Below, one piece after another: positions 27,186 to 36,848 of a stretch of 64,000 nt of DNA. Made by a program: the position numbers and the translations under genes. How positions within the stretch are numbered: the stretch's first letter is position 1; every line of letters begins with the position of its first letter. A model generated the notes under the pieces. The model did not search any database. It was not told the DNA's origin and saw nothing but the letters and a program-made list of their open reading frames with translations. This DNA comes from Limosilactobacillus pontis (GTDB lineage: Bacteria; Bacillota; Bacilli; Lactobacillales; Lactobacillaceae), in the NCBI RefSeq assembly GCF_002940945.1, contig NZ_PNFV01000009.1, positions 9,195 through 73,194 on the forward strand. Reading direction: 5' to 3'.

Positions 27186-27445
27186 TTGCTAATTGTGTTC
27201 AGATGTAATATGATAATGGCGATAAGAAACACGGATGCATTTCAAGTAGACTACGTAGAGAGACCGCGGGTGGTGCGAGCGGCCAGTCGAAACTCCGGTG
27301 CAGAAGATGACGTGGGCGGGTAATGCCGCACGGCCGATGACCGTTATCCATCACGAGGGTGGTATTTAATACCAAACTTGGGTGGTACCGCGGAACTAAG
27401 AGCCATTTCGTCCCAAAATTTTTGAGACGGAGTGGCTCTTTTTAT
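27186..27445 (+). promoter_or_regulatory. T-box leader (serine) of serS
   Basis: The promoter is TTGCTA (27186-27191), 17-bp spacer, TATGAT (27209-27214). The conserved T-box GGTGGTACCGCGG is at 27381-27393. The terminator pairs AAGAGCCA...CGTC (27398-27412) with GACGGAGTGGCTCTT (27426-27440) and ends in T. In the Stem I right arm, GAAACTCCGG at 27289-27298 gives UCC (27294-27296) as the likely Ser specifier. Uncharged tRNA-Ser would stabilise the antiterminator and raise serS expression. Confidence 0.9.
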
Positions 27446-27458
27446 TGGAGGTAATCAT

Positions 27459-28757
27459 ATGCTAGACATCAAGAAGATTCGCAAGGACCCAGAATTCTTT
27501 AAGCAAAAGCTGGCGACCCGGGGTGTCAAGGCCGAAGAGATCGATGAGGTCTTGACTCTTGACCAAAAGCGGCGGGAACTCTTGCAACAAACCGAAACCA
27601 TGAAGGCTCAACGCAACGCCGCTTCTAAAAAGATTGGTGAAGCTAAGCGCAATGGTGAATCCGCTGATGCAGCCATCAAGGAGACCCGGGAGCTTGGTGA
27701 TAAGATTAAGGAACTCGACCAGCAAATCGAGGCCAACGACGAGCAGCTTCATAACAAGATGGCCCACTTGCCGAATATTCCGCACGATGGAGTGCCAGTC
27801 AGCCTGATCGAGGAGGGTGCCGTTGAACTCCGCAAGGTCGGTAAGATCCGCGACTTTGACTTTGAGCCAAAACACCACTGGGACGTTGGTGAAAACCTGG
27901 GGATCTTAGACTTTGACCGGGCCCGCAAGGTATCTGGTGCTCGTTTCGTTTACTATTTAGGTATGGGTGCCCAACTGGAACGAGCCGTTTATAACTTCAT
28001 GCTTGATGAACACATGAAGGATGGCTATACCGAAGTTCTGCCTCCGTACATCGTCAACGCTGATTCCATGTACGGTACTGGCCAGTTCCCAAAGTTTAAG
28101 GAAGGGGTCTACCAGGTTAACGGCGAGGACATGACGCTGATTCCAACCGCCGAAGTGCCATTGACTAACTACTACCGTGGTGACGTTATCCCAGCCGAGG
28201 AATTGCCGGTTTACGTTACTGCCCTGACCCCATGCTTCCGTTCAGAAGCCGGGGCTGCCGGTCGAGACACCCGGGGACTGATCCGGATGCACCAGTTCAA
28301 CAAGGTTGAGATGGTTAAGTACACTAAGCCTGAGGACTCATGGGATGAACTCGAGAAGATGACCGCTAACGCCGAGAACATTCTGAAGAAGCTGGAGATC
28401 CCATACCACGTTATTACCTTAACGACCAGCGATATGAGCTTCACTGCTTCAGAGACCCATGACATCGAACTTTGGATGCCGGCGCAGAATAAGTACCGTG
28501 AAGTATCATCATGCTCGAATTGCCTAGACTTCCAAGCCCGGCGGATGCACACTCAGTACCGGGATGAGAATGGCAAGCTACAATACGTTCACACCCTGAA
28601 TGGTTCCGGATTGGCTGTTGGCCGGACGGTTGCCGCCATCCTGGAAAATTACCAAAACGCTGATGGCTCTGTTACGATTCCTGAGGTATTGGTCCCATAC
28701 ATGCACGGGGTAACCAAGATCACCAAGGAAAATGCGGTACCGTTCCGTAACAAGTAA
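27459..28757 (+). CDS. serS: Seryl-tRNA synthetase
   Basis: 432 residues, class II synthetase. An N-terminal coiled-coil arm (about 28-105) binds the long variable arm of tRNA-Ser. The C-terminal catalytic domain has motif 2 ([27 protein letters not shown]) split around its class II Arg and motif 3 near the end ([18 protein letters not shown]). The ATG at 27459 is chosen because GGAGG lies 8 bases upstream; an earlier in-frame start would fall inside the T-box terminator. It is monocistronic, with a 19-bp hairpin downstream. Confidence 0.97.
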   Translation: MLDIKKIRKDPEFFKQKLATRGVKAEEIDEVLTLDQKRRELLQQTETMKAQRNAASKKIGEAKRNGESADAAIKETRELGDKIKELDQQIEANDEQLHNKMAHLPNIPHDGVPVSLIEEGAVELRKVGKIRDFDFEPKHHWDVGENLGILDFDRARKVSGARFVYYLGMGAQLERAVYNFMLDEHMKDGYTEVLPPYIVNADSMYGTGQFPKFKEGVYQVNGEDMTLIPTAEVPLTNYYRGDVIPAEELPVYVTALTPCFRSEAGAAGRDTRGLIRMHQFNKVEMVKYTKPEDSWDELEKMTANAENILKKLEIPYHVITLTTSDMSFTASETHDIELWMPAQNKYREVSSCSNCLDFQARRMHTQYRDENGKLQYVHTLNGSGLAVGRTVAAILENYQNADGSVTIPEVLVPYMHGVTKITKENAVPFRNK

Positions 28758-28778
28758 CTTAAGGCATTAATTGAAATT

Positions 28779-28819
28779 AACGGACCCATGATAACCAAGC
28801 TGGTTGTCATGGGTCCGTT
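28779..28819. terminator. Long hairpin between serS and the CadD-like gene
   Basis: AACGGACCCATGATAACCA (28779-28797) pairs with TGGTTGTCATGGGTCCGTT (28801-28819): a 19-bp stem with one G-U and a 3-base loop. The T run (GTGTTTT) is interrupted, but it sits between two convergent genes as a terminator would. Confidence 0.75.
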
Positions 28820-28824
28820 GTGTT

Positions 28825-29388
28825 TTAAATAATAGCAATAAGATGCCTTATTACGTGACTATTGTAAATAATACGAATTCCTGAGAATAAGTAAACGAGT
28901 TTAGTGCAGTAGCCACTGTACCTTTTTAGAAGGTAAATCAATGGTTTTATCAAGATTATGCTCTTAGCAATTAGGGTCATAGCAATCGAGCAGCAGATGA
29001 AAACCAATGTAATGATCATAATAGACTGAATGTTTAGATTGGTTACCCAGGGAATATACACGGCTAGATTATCACCACCCAGGCTAATGCATAGGAGAAA
29101 GATAGAGGCAAATCCAGGCTGATTCAATTGCCTAGTGGTGGTAGTCGCTTGTGGCCTAATAACCATCCATAAAAGGAGGAATCCCATGAAACCAGTGATC
29201 CAGGTTGGAAAAACAATTGTAAAGGTTTTGCCAATGATAATGCCTGTTACCCATAGGGTGATGTCGGATAAGACAACACTATACAGCGCAGTAGTTAACT
29301 TACACTGATTAATAATAAAAAGGAGGGCAATAAGCGTATCGGTATTAATACCGATAAAAAGTATTACTAATAAAAGTATATTTAACAA
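28825..29388 (-). CDS. CadD-family (LysE superfamily) transporter
   Basis: 187 residues, about five or six membrane helices. FIGINTDTLIALLF near the N-terminus and CISLGGDNLAVYIPW in the middle are the paired acidic motifs of the CadD cadmium-resistance/export family. The start is TTG at 29388, with GAGG upstream on its strand. Codon use is clearly A/T-biased relative to the surrounding genes, matching the divergent transporter gene next to it. The exported ion cannot be told from sequence; Cd is an inference by name only. No CadC-type regulator is adjacent. Confidence 0.75.
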   Translation of the reverse strand: MLNILLLVILFIGINTDTLIALLFIINQCKLTTALYSVVLSDITLWVTGIIIGKTFTIVFPTWITGFMGFLLLWMVIRPQATTTTRQLNQPGFASIFLLCISLGGDNLAVYIPWVTNLNIQSIMIITLVFICCSIAMTLIAKSIILIKPLIYLLKRYSGYCTKLVYLFSGIRIIYNSHVIRHLIAII

Positions 29389-29513
29389 GATTTTAACCTC
29401 ATTCTTTAATCTTTCTAAAGGGCATTAAATCTTTATAAAACACGCACAGTTATGTTTGTCTGATTAACGCTTGGCAATTAAATTAGGGAGTGTGAAAAGG
29501 AGACTTGTTATTT

Positions 29514-30740
29514 ATGATTCAACAATGGAATAAGCGTCATACTGCCCAGGCAAGGGTTTTGGGGGCAACAATATTAGCGTATGCTAGTTACCATATCGTA
29601 AAATTGAACCTTACACAAGCCAGTCCAGCTCTGATTGAGTATGATGGATTTAGCAAAGGGACAATCGGTTTATTATTAGCAATACTAGCAGTTTCTTACG
29701 GCAGTAGTAAATTTATCCTTGGAATCGTGGCCGATCGAATTCGCCCGCGGCTGTTAATCAGTATTGGCCTATTTTTGTCGTCAGTTGCCGACCTTTTGTT
29801 AGGACAAACCCATAATCACTATATTATGGCTGCTTTAATGGCTGCACTTGGATTAACCCAGGGATGTGGAGCACCGTCATGTCAAAAATTGATTACAGAA
29901 TGGTTCCAAAGAAAACGATTGGCAACAGCAATTAGTTGCTGGCATGTTTCTCATAATTTGGGTTCTGGAGCAAGCGCAATTATTGTTGCTGTTATTATTT
30001 CTTATTATGGTGGTCAAAATACTAAAAATATTTTTCTAATTCCGGCCATAATATCAATGGCAATGGCCGTGATTGTTTATTGGCTTGGTAAAGACGCACC
30101 GATGCATACCGGTAAGGTAAAAGATAATGGACATCTGTTTTGGAATGAATTTGCAAACCACCTATTAAAGAATCCATTGATGTGGATCCTAGGTTTTCTA
30201 AATGCTTTTTCGTATATTTTACGATATGGGATTGAAAATTGGATACCGACCTATCTAGAGTTAACTAAAAACTTTACCGTAACTCAGACAGCAACTGCTT
30301 TTTCATGGTTTGAATACGCCGCTATTCCGGGTACGATTTTATTGGGATTAGCTAGTGATCGCTGGTTGAAAGGCCGCCGTCTTCCTCTCGTAATCGGGAC
30401 TGCTTTATTGGTTATTTTTACGTTGCCATTGTATGTTGTGACTGCGAGCTCATTAGTTGTCAATATGACTGTCGCTGTTATGGGGATTTGTGTCTATGGA
30501 CAGCAGTCATTACTGAATATTATGGTTCTGGATATATTACCAATACGATACGCAGCAAGTGGAATCGGTATGTTAGGCTTTTTTGGTTATGCATTTGGCC
30601 AAGTGATTGCATCATACGGAATCGGTGAGCTGGTGGAAAAGACAAATTGGCAATGGGGCTTTGCTATTATTTTTACGGCAGGTATTATTTGCGTAGTAAT
30701 TTTTAGCTGGCTAGAAATATATAGTAAACACCAATTATAA
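29514..30740 (+). CDS. MFS transporter, organophosphate:phosphate antiporter (GlpT/UhpT) type
   Basis: 408 residues with about 12 membrane helices. SKFILGIVADRIRPR (loop 2-3 motif) and TQGCGAPSCQKLITEWFQRKRLATAISCWHVSHNLGSG match the GlpT/UhpT/PgtP family, which exchanges glycerol-3-phosphate or sugar phosphates for phosphate. The ATG at 29514 is preferred to the TTG at 29505 because GGAG ends near 29502, leaving too little space for the TTG. It is AT-rich, with codon use unlike serS or the ABC transporter beside it, suggesting transfer together with the CadD-like gene. No uhpABC or glycerol genes are nearby. Confidence 0.82.
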   Translation: MIQQWNKRHTAQARVLGATILAYASYHIVKLNLTQASPALIEYDGFSKGTIGLLLAILAVSYGSSKFILGIVADRIRPRLLISIGLFLSSVADLLLGQTHNHYIMAALMAALGLTQGCGAPSCQKLITEWFQRKRLATAISCWHVSHNLGSGASAIIVAVIISYYGGQNTKNIFLIPAIISMAMAVIVYWLGKDAPMHTGKVKDNGHLFWNEFANHLLKNPLMWILGFLNAFSYILRYGIENWIPTYLELTKNFTVTQTATAFSWFEYAAIPGTILLGLASDRWLKGRRLPLVIGTALLVIFTLPLYVVTASSLVVNMTVAVMGICVYGQQSLLNIMVLDILPIRYAASGIGMLGFFGYAFGQVIASYGIGELVEKTNWQWGFAIIFTAGIICVVIFSWLEIYSKHQL

Positions 30741-30949
30741 AAATGAGAATTCACTTAGTAAAGCGGAATATAGCATAATTGCTGCTTAACAAAATTAATC
30801 ATAATTAGATATAAAACTTTAAAATTATTTACTTCAAACGTTATAATTCTTTGATTTATACACAGTTAGCTTCAAAGTATTCACTTCTTTTGAACGTAAT
30901 GCTAAAGTATTAGCAACGTTAAAATTTGATTAAAAAGGAGTCGGTTATA

Positions 30950-32413
30950 ATGCGGAGAAGAAGTTGGAAAAAGATATTTGCCAGCTGGCTTGCAGTGCTT
31001 GCCATTGCAGTTGGGTGGCTATTGATCGAACCACAGTCTGTCTCTGCTGATGAGCCAACTTACACGATTGCTACGAACAATACCTTTGAACCTTTTGCAA
31101 TTCAAGATAGCAAGGGTGGTTATTCCGGCAAGAACCCCGGGATCGAAATAGAAATGCTTCGTGAGATTGCCAAGCATGAGCATTTCAAGTACAAGCTCAA
31201 GCCGATGAGCTTTAATGGTGACCTTCAAGCTTTGGAAGGTGGTCAGGTTGATGCCGTGATGGCTGGGATGAGTGTTACTGATGAGCGTAAACAGAAGTTT
31301 GATTTCTCCGTACCATACTATACGGACGGGGTTGAAATGGCGGTTGCCAAGGATAGCAACATCAAGTCCTTAAAACAGTTGAAAGGTAAGACGGTCTCCG
31401 CCAAGTCTGGGACCAGTGCATCTCTCTTTCTGAAGAAAAACCAGAAGAAGTATGGTTATAAGATTAAGTATTTTGATTCCTCCAACACAATGTGGAATGA
31501 TGTCAAAATCGGTAACAGTGTTGCTACTTTCGATGATGGTCCGGTACTCGAATACGGAATCAAAACCGGGGTGCCACTGAAGATCGTCACCAAGAAGCCA
31601 ATCGATGCCCAGCCGGTCGCCATTGCTTTCCAGAAGGGTAAGAACTTGGAGATGCAAAAGAAGATCAACGCTGGGATTACCTGGATGAAGGATACCGGCC
31701 GGCTGCAGAAAATCATCGACAAGTATACTAAGGGTAACAAGACTGCCAAGAGTACTACTGCCGACCGGACAATTATCGGCCTGCTGAAGGCTAACCGGGA
31801 AGCCCTGCTGCGGGGCCTTTGGATGACCGTTGAATTGACAATTGTTGGGATCATCTGTGCCATGATTTTCGGGTTGATTCTTGGAGTCCTCGGGATTATG
31901 CAAAACCGGGTTGCCCAAGCTATCTCCAGTGTGATCATCTATATTTTCCGTGGTCTGCCAATGATCGTCCTGGCCTTTTTCATCTATATGGGGGTACCAA
32001 ACGTCATCGGCCACAAGGTTCCACTGTTCGTTGCTGGGGTTATCACGCTGATGCTGGATGAGGGAGCCTACATCGGAGCCATCGTCAAAGGTGGCTTCGA
32101 GGCTGTCGACCCGGGCCAATGGGAAGCGGCCCGCAGTTTAGGACTGCCATACCACAAGGCTCTGGTTAAGGTCATCGCGCCGCAAGGTCTGAAGATTATG
32201 GTACCATCGCTGGTCAACCAATTTATCATGACTCTGAAGGATACCTCGATCTTGTCCGCAATTGGGGTCATGGAACTGACCGAAACCGGGACTGTTATCA
32301 TTTCGCAGAACATGGAAGGGTTCAAGATGTGGCTGATCATCGGAACCATCTACATTATCATCATTACCCTGCTGACTTGGTTATCAAACTATATTCAAAA
32401 GAGGATGGCTTAA
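30950..32413 (+). CDS. Amino-acid ABC transporter: fused substrate-binding and permease protein
   Basis: 487 residues. A signal-anchor region (residues 1-34: basic start, hydrophobic core, SVSADE) precedes a family-3 solute-binding domain (about 35-262, [14 protein letters not shown] and [18 protein letters not shown]). A HisM/GlnP-type permease domain with several helices follows (about 285-487, [22 protein letters not shown] being the ATPase-contact loop). Fused SBP-permease proteins are common in lactic acid bacteria (GlnP type). The ATG at 30950 has AAGGAG upstream. One base separates it from the ATPase gene. The substrate is probably glutamine/glutamate or another polar amino acid; this is inference. 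Confidence 0.92.
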   Translation: MRRRSWKKIFASWLAVLAIAVGWLLIEPQSVSADEPTYTIATNNTFEPFAIQDSKGGYSGKNPGIEIEMLREIAKHEHFKYKLKPMSFNGDLQALEGGQVDAVMAGMSVTDERKQKFDFSVPYYTDGVEMAVAKDSNIKSLKQLKGKTVSAKSGTSASLFLKKNQKKYGYKIKYFDSSNTMWNDVKIGNSVATFDDGPVLEYGIKTGVPLKIVTKKPIDAQPVAIAFQKGKNLEMQKKINAGITWMKDTGRLQKIIDKYTKGNKTAKSTTADRTIIGLLKANREALLRGLWMTVELTIVGIICAMIFGLILGVLGIMQNRVAQAISSVIIYIFRGLPMIVLAFFIYMGVPNVIGHKVPLFVAGVITLMLDEGAYIGAIVKGGFEAVDPGQWEAARSLGLPYHKALVKVIAPQGLKIMVPSLVNQFIMTLKDTSILSAIGVMELTETGTVIISQNMEGFKMWLIIGTIYIIIITLLTWLSNYIQKRMA

Positions 32414-32414
32414 T

Positions 32415-33158
32415 ATGGATAAACGATACAAAGTACAAGTTAAAGACCTCCAAAAGAGTTACGGGAACAATGAAGTCCTCCAGGGAATCAACCTGAACGT
32501 GGCACCCAATGAAGTGGTCTGCATGATCGGGCCATCTGGTTCCGGAAAGAGTACCTTCTTACGCTGCTTAAATCGTTTAGAGGTGCCGAACGGTGGTCAT
32601 GTCTACATTGATGGTTACGATATTGCTGACCCGAAAGTCAACATCAACAAGGTTCGGGAAAATATCGGAATGGTATTCCAACACTTCAACCTCTTCCCTA
32701 ATATGTCCGTTCTGGAGAACATCACCCTGGCACCGATTCAGCTGGGCAAAGCCAGCAAGGAGGAGGCCGAGCGCGACGCCATGCACTACCTTGAACTGGT
32801 CGGTCTGCAGAGCAAGGCCAATGTTAAACCGCAAACCCTCTCCGGTGGGCAGAAGCAACGGGTGGCGATTGCCCGTGCCTTGGCGATGAAACCGGATGTG
32901 ATGCTCTTTGATGAACCGACCTCGGCCCTGGACCCTGAAATGGTCGGTGACGTACTTGAAGTCATGAAGCGGCTGGCCAAGAAGGGAATGACCATGATTG
33001 TGGTTACTCACGAGATGGGCTTTGCCAAACAGGTGGCCGACCGGGTTGTCTTCTTTCATGATGGGAACATTCGTGAACAGGGGACACCGGAGGAAATCTT
33101 CGACCACCCAAAGGATCCCGATACCAAGAATTTCCTGGATAAGGTACTGAATGTCTAG
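32415..33158 (+). CDS. Amino-acid ABC transporter ATPase (GlnQ type)
   Basis: 247 residues. Walker [11 protein letters not shown]-loop [11 protein letters not shown], signature LSGGQKQR, Walker [14 protein letters not shown] and the switch His in VVTHEMGF are all intact. It powers the fused binding-protein/permease encoded immediately upstream (one-base gap). Classification as polar amino-acid importer follows from the family; the substrate is not determined. Confidence 0.95.
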   Translation: MDKRYKVQVKDLQKSYGNNEVLQGINLNVAPNEVVCMIGPSGSGKSTFLRCLNRLEVPNGGHVYIDGYDIADPKVNINKVRENIGMVFQHFNLFPNMSVLENITLAPIQLGKASKEEAERDAMHYLELVGLQSKANVKPQTLSGGQKQRVAIARALAMKPDVMLFDEPTSALDPEMVGDVLEVMKRLAKKGMTMIVVTHEMGFAKQVADRVVFFHDGNIREQGTPEEIFDHPKDPDTKNFLDKVLNV

Positions 33159-33219
33159 GGTGATGGGAAATGAGGATAATCAGGAAACCGAATTATCCGC
33201 TTTCAATATGACTTATTGT

Positions 33220-33446
33220 TTGACATTTATGCTGAGGCCGGTATAATGGTCAATAACTTAACATGGCTGGTTGCCAGAGAACCCGACAGGTGCTGAGAGT
33301 CGGGCCCAGCCTCATGGCATGAACGATGAAATAGGGTGGTTCCTATATCGACTCAGAGGTAGTTCCCGTAATGGGGGCTATAAAGATGGGTGGAACCGCG
33401 TTGCATAAAACGTCCCTGGTACGATAGCCGTACCAGGGACGTTTTT
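33220..33446 (+). promoter_or_regulatory. T-box leader of an amino-acid permease (possible Met specifier)
   Basis: The promoter is TTGACA (33220-33225), 16-bp spacer, TATAAT (33242-33247). The T-box motif is GGGTGGAACCGCG at 33388-33400. The terminator is AACGTCCCTGGTAC (33409-33422) with GTACCAGGGACGTTTTT (33430-33446). In the Stem I right arm, GAACGATGAA (about 33321-33330) puts AUG at the same offset from GAA as the UCC of the serS leader in this window. Met is therefore my best guess, with Asp (GAU) or Asn (AAC) as alternatives. Confidence 0.85.
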
Positions 33447-33486
33447 CGTGTCATGCCTAATCGTAATATTCAAGGAGGGAAAATTT

Positions 33487-34839
33487 ATGGACAAACAACA
33501 GCAAAAGAAACTGAAACGTTCACTGAAGAGTCGCCACGTCACCATGATTGCCATCGGTGGGGCGATTGGAACGGGACTATTTCTTGGTTCTGGATCTGCG
33601 ATTCATAAGGCCGGCCCATCGATTATCCTCTCATACTTAATAGTAGGGATCTTCTGCTTCTTCATGATGCGAGCCCTTGGTGAGTTAATCCTGGCCGACA
33701 CAAGCAAACACTCTTTCATTGATTCGGTGAAGGAATATCTGGGCGACCGGATGGAATTTGTGGCCGGGTGGATGTACTGGGCCTGCTGGCTGACCCTAGC
33801 GATGGCCGACTTGACTGCTACCGGTATCTACCTGCGCTACTGGTTTCCAAGTCTACCCCAGTGGGTGGGACCACTAGTGATCGTGGTTCTCTTAATGTTG
33901 GTTAACATGGTTAATGTTGGATTGTTCGGTGAATTAGAGAGCTGGTTCTCAATGATTAAAGTACTTGCTATCTTGGCACTGATTGCGGTTGGTGTGATCA
34001 TGCTGCTCTTCCACAGTTCCGTGGCAGGGCGGCCGGTTACCTTGACCAACCTGGTCAATCATGGTGGCTTCTTCCCGACCGGACCGCTGGGCTTCCTGAT
34101 GTCCTTTCAGATGGTTGTCTTTGCCTTTGTCGGTATTGAGATGGTTGGCCTGACTGCTGGGGAGACCAAGAACCCCAACGAGGATATTCCTAAGGCAATC
34201 AACACCCTGCCAGTCCGGATCGGTCTCTTCTACATTGGATCGATGATCGCTATGATGGCAATTTATCCCTGGTACCAGATTAAGACTAGTTCCAGTCCCT
34301 TCGTTCAAGTTTTCGCAGCCATCGGGGTACCTGGTGCAGCCGCCATTCTGAACTTCGTGGTCCTAACCGCAGCGATGTCAGCTACCAACAGCGCCATCTT
34401 CAGTACCAGTCGGTCCCTCTACTCACTGGCCCGGGGTGGCAATGCTCCACAGCGCTTCGGCGAACTGAGTGCCAAGGCAGTGCCAAATAATGCTCTGACT
34501 TTCTCATCATTGATTCTTTTCATCACGGTGATTTTAAACTACATCATGCCAGCGGGAGTCTTTGATATGATCGCCAGCATCTCAACGATCACCTTCATCT
34601 TCACATGGTTGATTATCCTCTGGGCCCATATCAAGTACCGTCAGCAGCACCCATCTGGAGTGACCTTCTTCAAAATGCCCGGCTTCCCACTGACCAGTTG
34701 GCTCACAATTGCCTTTTTCCTGGCTGTGCTGGTAATTTTGCTATTTATCGATAGCACCCGACTGCCACTGGTTATTACGGTAATCATCTTTGCTCTGCTA
34801 GCGGTGAGTTATAGTTTTCTACCAAAAAATAAAGATTAA
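33487..34839 (+). CDS. APC-superfamily amino-acid permease under T-box control
   Basis: 450 residues, about 12 membrane helices, AAT-type member of the APC superfamily. The N-terminal GGAIGTGLFLGSGSAI is the substrate/Na-site unwound helix of the family, and GIEMVGLTAGETKNPNEDIPKAIN is the loop typical of this group. The ATG at 33487 has AAGGAGG (33472-33478) upstream; a longer opening begins within the T-box terminator. It imports an amino acid when the matching tRNA is uncharged. Substrate depends on the T-box specifier, tentatively methionine. Confidence 0.9.
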   Translation: MDKQQQKKLKRSLKSRHVTMIAIGGAIGTGLFLGSGSAIHKAGPSIILSYLIVGIFCFFMMRALGELILADTSKHSFIDSVKEYLGDRMEFVAGWMYWACWLTLAMADLTATGIYLRYWFPSLPQWVGPLVIVVLLMLVNMVNVGLFGELESWFSMIKVLAILALIAVGVIMLLFHSSVAGRPVTLTNLVNHGGFFPTGPLGFLMSFQMVVFAFVGIEMVGLTAGETKNPNEDIPKAINTLPVRIGLFYIGSMIAMMAIYPWYQIKTSSSPFVQVFAAIGVPGAAAILNFVVLTAAMSATNSAIFSTSRSLYSLARGGNAPQRFGELSAKAVPNNALTFSSLILFITVILNYIMPAGVFDMIASISTITFIFTWLIILWAHIKYRQQHPSGVTFFKMPGFPLTSWLTIAFFLAVLVILLFIDSTRLPLVITVIIFALLAVSYSFLPKNKD

Positions 34840-35381
34840 AAATTTGGGTAAATATAGTACGCAAATCAAGCAAAAAGAGTTTAAAATACTGGATCAAGCG
34901 AAGAAATGTTGGGTAAATGTCTAGTTATTGAAACCGTCACCAAGCCCGACACAGCGCGGTTAGTTTGAACTTTTAAAAGCGATCTACTATACTAAGGGTG
35001 TGGAAGGGAGATTGGCCCGTTGATACGAACATCTTCTCATAATAAACTACTTTGAAGCTAGTTAATTAAAATGGCTTTACATGATAATTAACAACACCCC
35101 ACTCCAGACGAAACATATTAGTTTCCTTGAAAAGTATGTTAGCTAAAAATTAGTGGCCATATCTACAACCTAAATGATAATAAGCTAAAGTTCTTCACGG
35201 AAGGCGAAAGAACTGCAGATAGAGACACAATAACGGATCTTGATACAATTAATAGCGGCCAATTCCTTTCCATACGGAAGCGCGGAGACATTAAGTTGTC
35301 TCCGTTTTTTAGTTTTAAAATAAAGCAACGGTTAGACGTGGAACGCCCAATCGTCACCTTTGATTTCCCGGGAAATATCGC
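34840..35381. other. Intergenic region with a start-less ORF remnant and internal terminator
   Basis: No complete gene is seen. On the plus strand 35143-35382 is open for 80 codons without ATG, GTG or TTG, and its translation looks protein-like (for example FFTEGERTADRDTITDLDT). It may be the tail of a decayed gene. Inside it, CGGAGAC (35283-35289) and GTCTCCG (35298-35304) followed by six T make a good plus-strand terminator. A Noc-type palindrome is at 35363-35376. A 64-codon minus-strand opening across the same bases looks spurious. The first 300 bases hold nothing I recognise. Confidence 0.5.
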
Positions 35382-35382
35382 C
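35143..35382 (+). pseudogene. Possible 3' remnant of an unidentified gene
   Basis: An 80-codon open frame from a TAG at 35140-35142 to a TAG at 35383-35385 has no usable start codon. The predicted residues are charged and mixed, not low complexity, and contain DTINSGQFLSIRKRGDIKL and a C-terminal VERPIVTFDFPGN. I do not recognise the family. The frame runs through a terminator-like hairpin at 35283-35310, which argues against it being an active gene. Chance openness is possible. Confidence 0.25.
35363..35376. promoter_or_regulatory. Noc-binding-site-like palindrome
   Basis: ATTTCCCGGGAAAT is a perfect match to the 14-bp Noc-binding sequence known from B. subtilis. It lies 5 bases past the end of the aldo/keto reductase gene. 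A second, longer copy is at 39287-39304. Confidence 0.75.
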
Positions 35383-36371
35383 TAGTCGGGATCGGCTAGA
35401 GATTTTCCGCTTGTTGTATTCTTGAAAACATCGAAGGCTTGTTCAATCGCTTGGTATTCCGTATCGGTCAGGGTAATATCGAGAGCACGAGCGTTAGCTT
35501 TAACTTGTTCAGCGTGCTTTGCCCCCGGAATAACCACGGAGATCAGCGGATTCTGCATATACCAGGCCAGAATCACCTGAGCGACAGTTGCCTGGTGGGC
35601 TTTGGCGATTGGCCGCACAATGTCAACGGCCTTGAGAATTTTGCTGAAGCGTGGTTCAGTGAAGTCCACAATTTGACTGCGGATATCGTCGGCCGGGAAG
35701 TCGATTTGGTGATCGTACTTCCCCGTCAGCAGGCCAGAAGCTAGTGGGAAGTACGGTACAAAGCTGATCTGGTGCTCATGCAGGTAATCAAGCATTCCCG
35801 CGGTCAGGTGGTCCTGGTGGAGGAGACTGAACTCATCCTCAACCACGTCGACATAGCCATCCGCGTTAGCCTCCTTGATCTGATCCAGACTAAAGTTGGA
35901 AATCCCAATGGCCCGAATCTTACCAGCCTCTCTCAATTTTTGAAGGGCGCCAACTGCCTCGGCCTTAGGTGTATCATGATCTGGGAAGTGAATGTAGAAG
36001 ATGTCGATATAGTCGACACCTAATCTTTTTAAACTTTGATTAACCTGGTCTGTTAAGAACTTTGGGCTATTGTCGATGACTTGTTCACCGGTCGCAAAAT
36101 TCTGTGCCCCCTTGGTGGCCAGGACAATCTTTTCTCGGTCGTATTCCTTCATAACTTCACCGACTAATTCCTCGGAATGGCCTAGCCCATAGACGTAGGC
36201 TGTATCAAGCAGGTTGATCCCGTTGTTCAGGGCGGCACGAACAAGATCCCGACCGTTTTGATCCTTTAGGTTTGGGAAGAGATTATAACCACCCACGGCG
36301 TTGGTTCCAAGACCAAGTGGAGTTGCGTAGACATCTGAGTGACCAATTTTAACTAATTTTGACTTATCCAT
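35382..36371 (-). CDS. Aldo/keto reductase
   Basis: 329 residues from the ATG at 36371, with AAGGAGG upstream on its strand; the longer opening has no ribosome site. Aldo/keto reductase tetrad features are visible: Asp in NLLDTAYVYGLGHSE, Tyr in the same segment, Lys in IVLATKGAQ and His in IFYIHFPD. The NADPH site lies in the C-terminal VIPGAKHAEQV. Substrate unknown; general carbonyl reduction is likely. A cre-like sequence, TTAAAGCGCTTACT at 36391-36404, lies just upstream of its ribosome site, suggesting CcpA control. Confidence 0.9.
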   Translation of the reverse strand: MDKSKLVKIGHSDVYATPLGLGTNAVGGYNLFPNLKDQNGRDLVRAALNNGINLLDTAYVYGLGHSEELVGEVMKEYDREKIVLATKGAQNFATGEQVIDNSPKFLTDQVNQSLKRLGVDYIDIFYIHFPDHDTPKAEAVGALQKLREAGKIRAIGISNFSLDQIKEANADGYVDVVEDEFSLLHQDHLTAGMLDYLHEHQISFVPYFPLASGLLTGKYDHQIDFPADDIRSQIVDFTEPRFSKILKAVDIVRPIAKAHQATVAQVILAWYMQNPLISVVIPGAKHAEQVKANARALDITLTDTEYQAIEQAFDVFKNTTSGKSLADPD

Positions 36372-36390
36372 ATCTTCGTAGCCTCCTTGG

Positions 36391-36848
36391 TTAAAGCGCT
36401 TACTATTTCTGACTCTATTATAGCTTTTTTTATGCAAAAAATGAACAAAATTTCTATTTTTGAATTTGATATTGACCATTTTGGGGGATCAAGTATAATT
36501 ATAGTTCCTTGGCAGGGGCGGAGAAATGGTTACTGAAAAGCATACTATTTCTCTATTCTTTTGTTACTATTTGTCAGCGCTTCCAAAAAATCGAAATTCT
36601 TTGTGAAAAAGTAATTTTATGAGCTTTGGCCAGTAAATATATAGAAGGTAAAACGTTACAGCGCTTTCCAAAACGATGTAAACGCCCTCATTTCACAAAG
36701 AAAATAATAATTGGTGCTTTACAGGTGGGAATTTTTAAGATATTCTAAGTATGTCGTAAAGTTAGCCCACCGAACAAAGCCATTATTTATATCGATTTAA
36801 GTAGTCGGGCTAACAATTACCTGTATTTTTTTATTAAGGGGTGTAAAT
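36391..36848. promoter_or_regulatory. Divergent regulatory region with several cre-like sites
   Basis: This gap between the aldo/keto reductase and the nucleoside transporter holds four cre-like 14-mers (CcpA operator pattern TGWAANCGNTNWCA): TTAAAGCGCTTACT (36391-36404), TGTCAGCGCTTCCA (36572-36585), TTACAGCGCTTTCC (36657-36670) and TGTAAACGCCCTCA (36677-36690, best match). The last two are almost adjacent. Catabolite control of nucleoside uptake is a reasonable inference. No small ORF with a ribosome site was seen. Confidence 0.65.
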
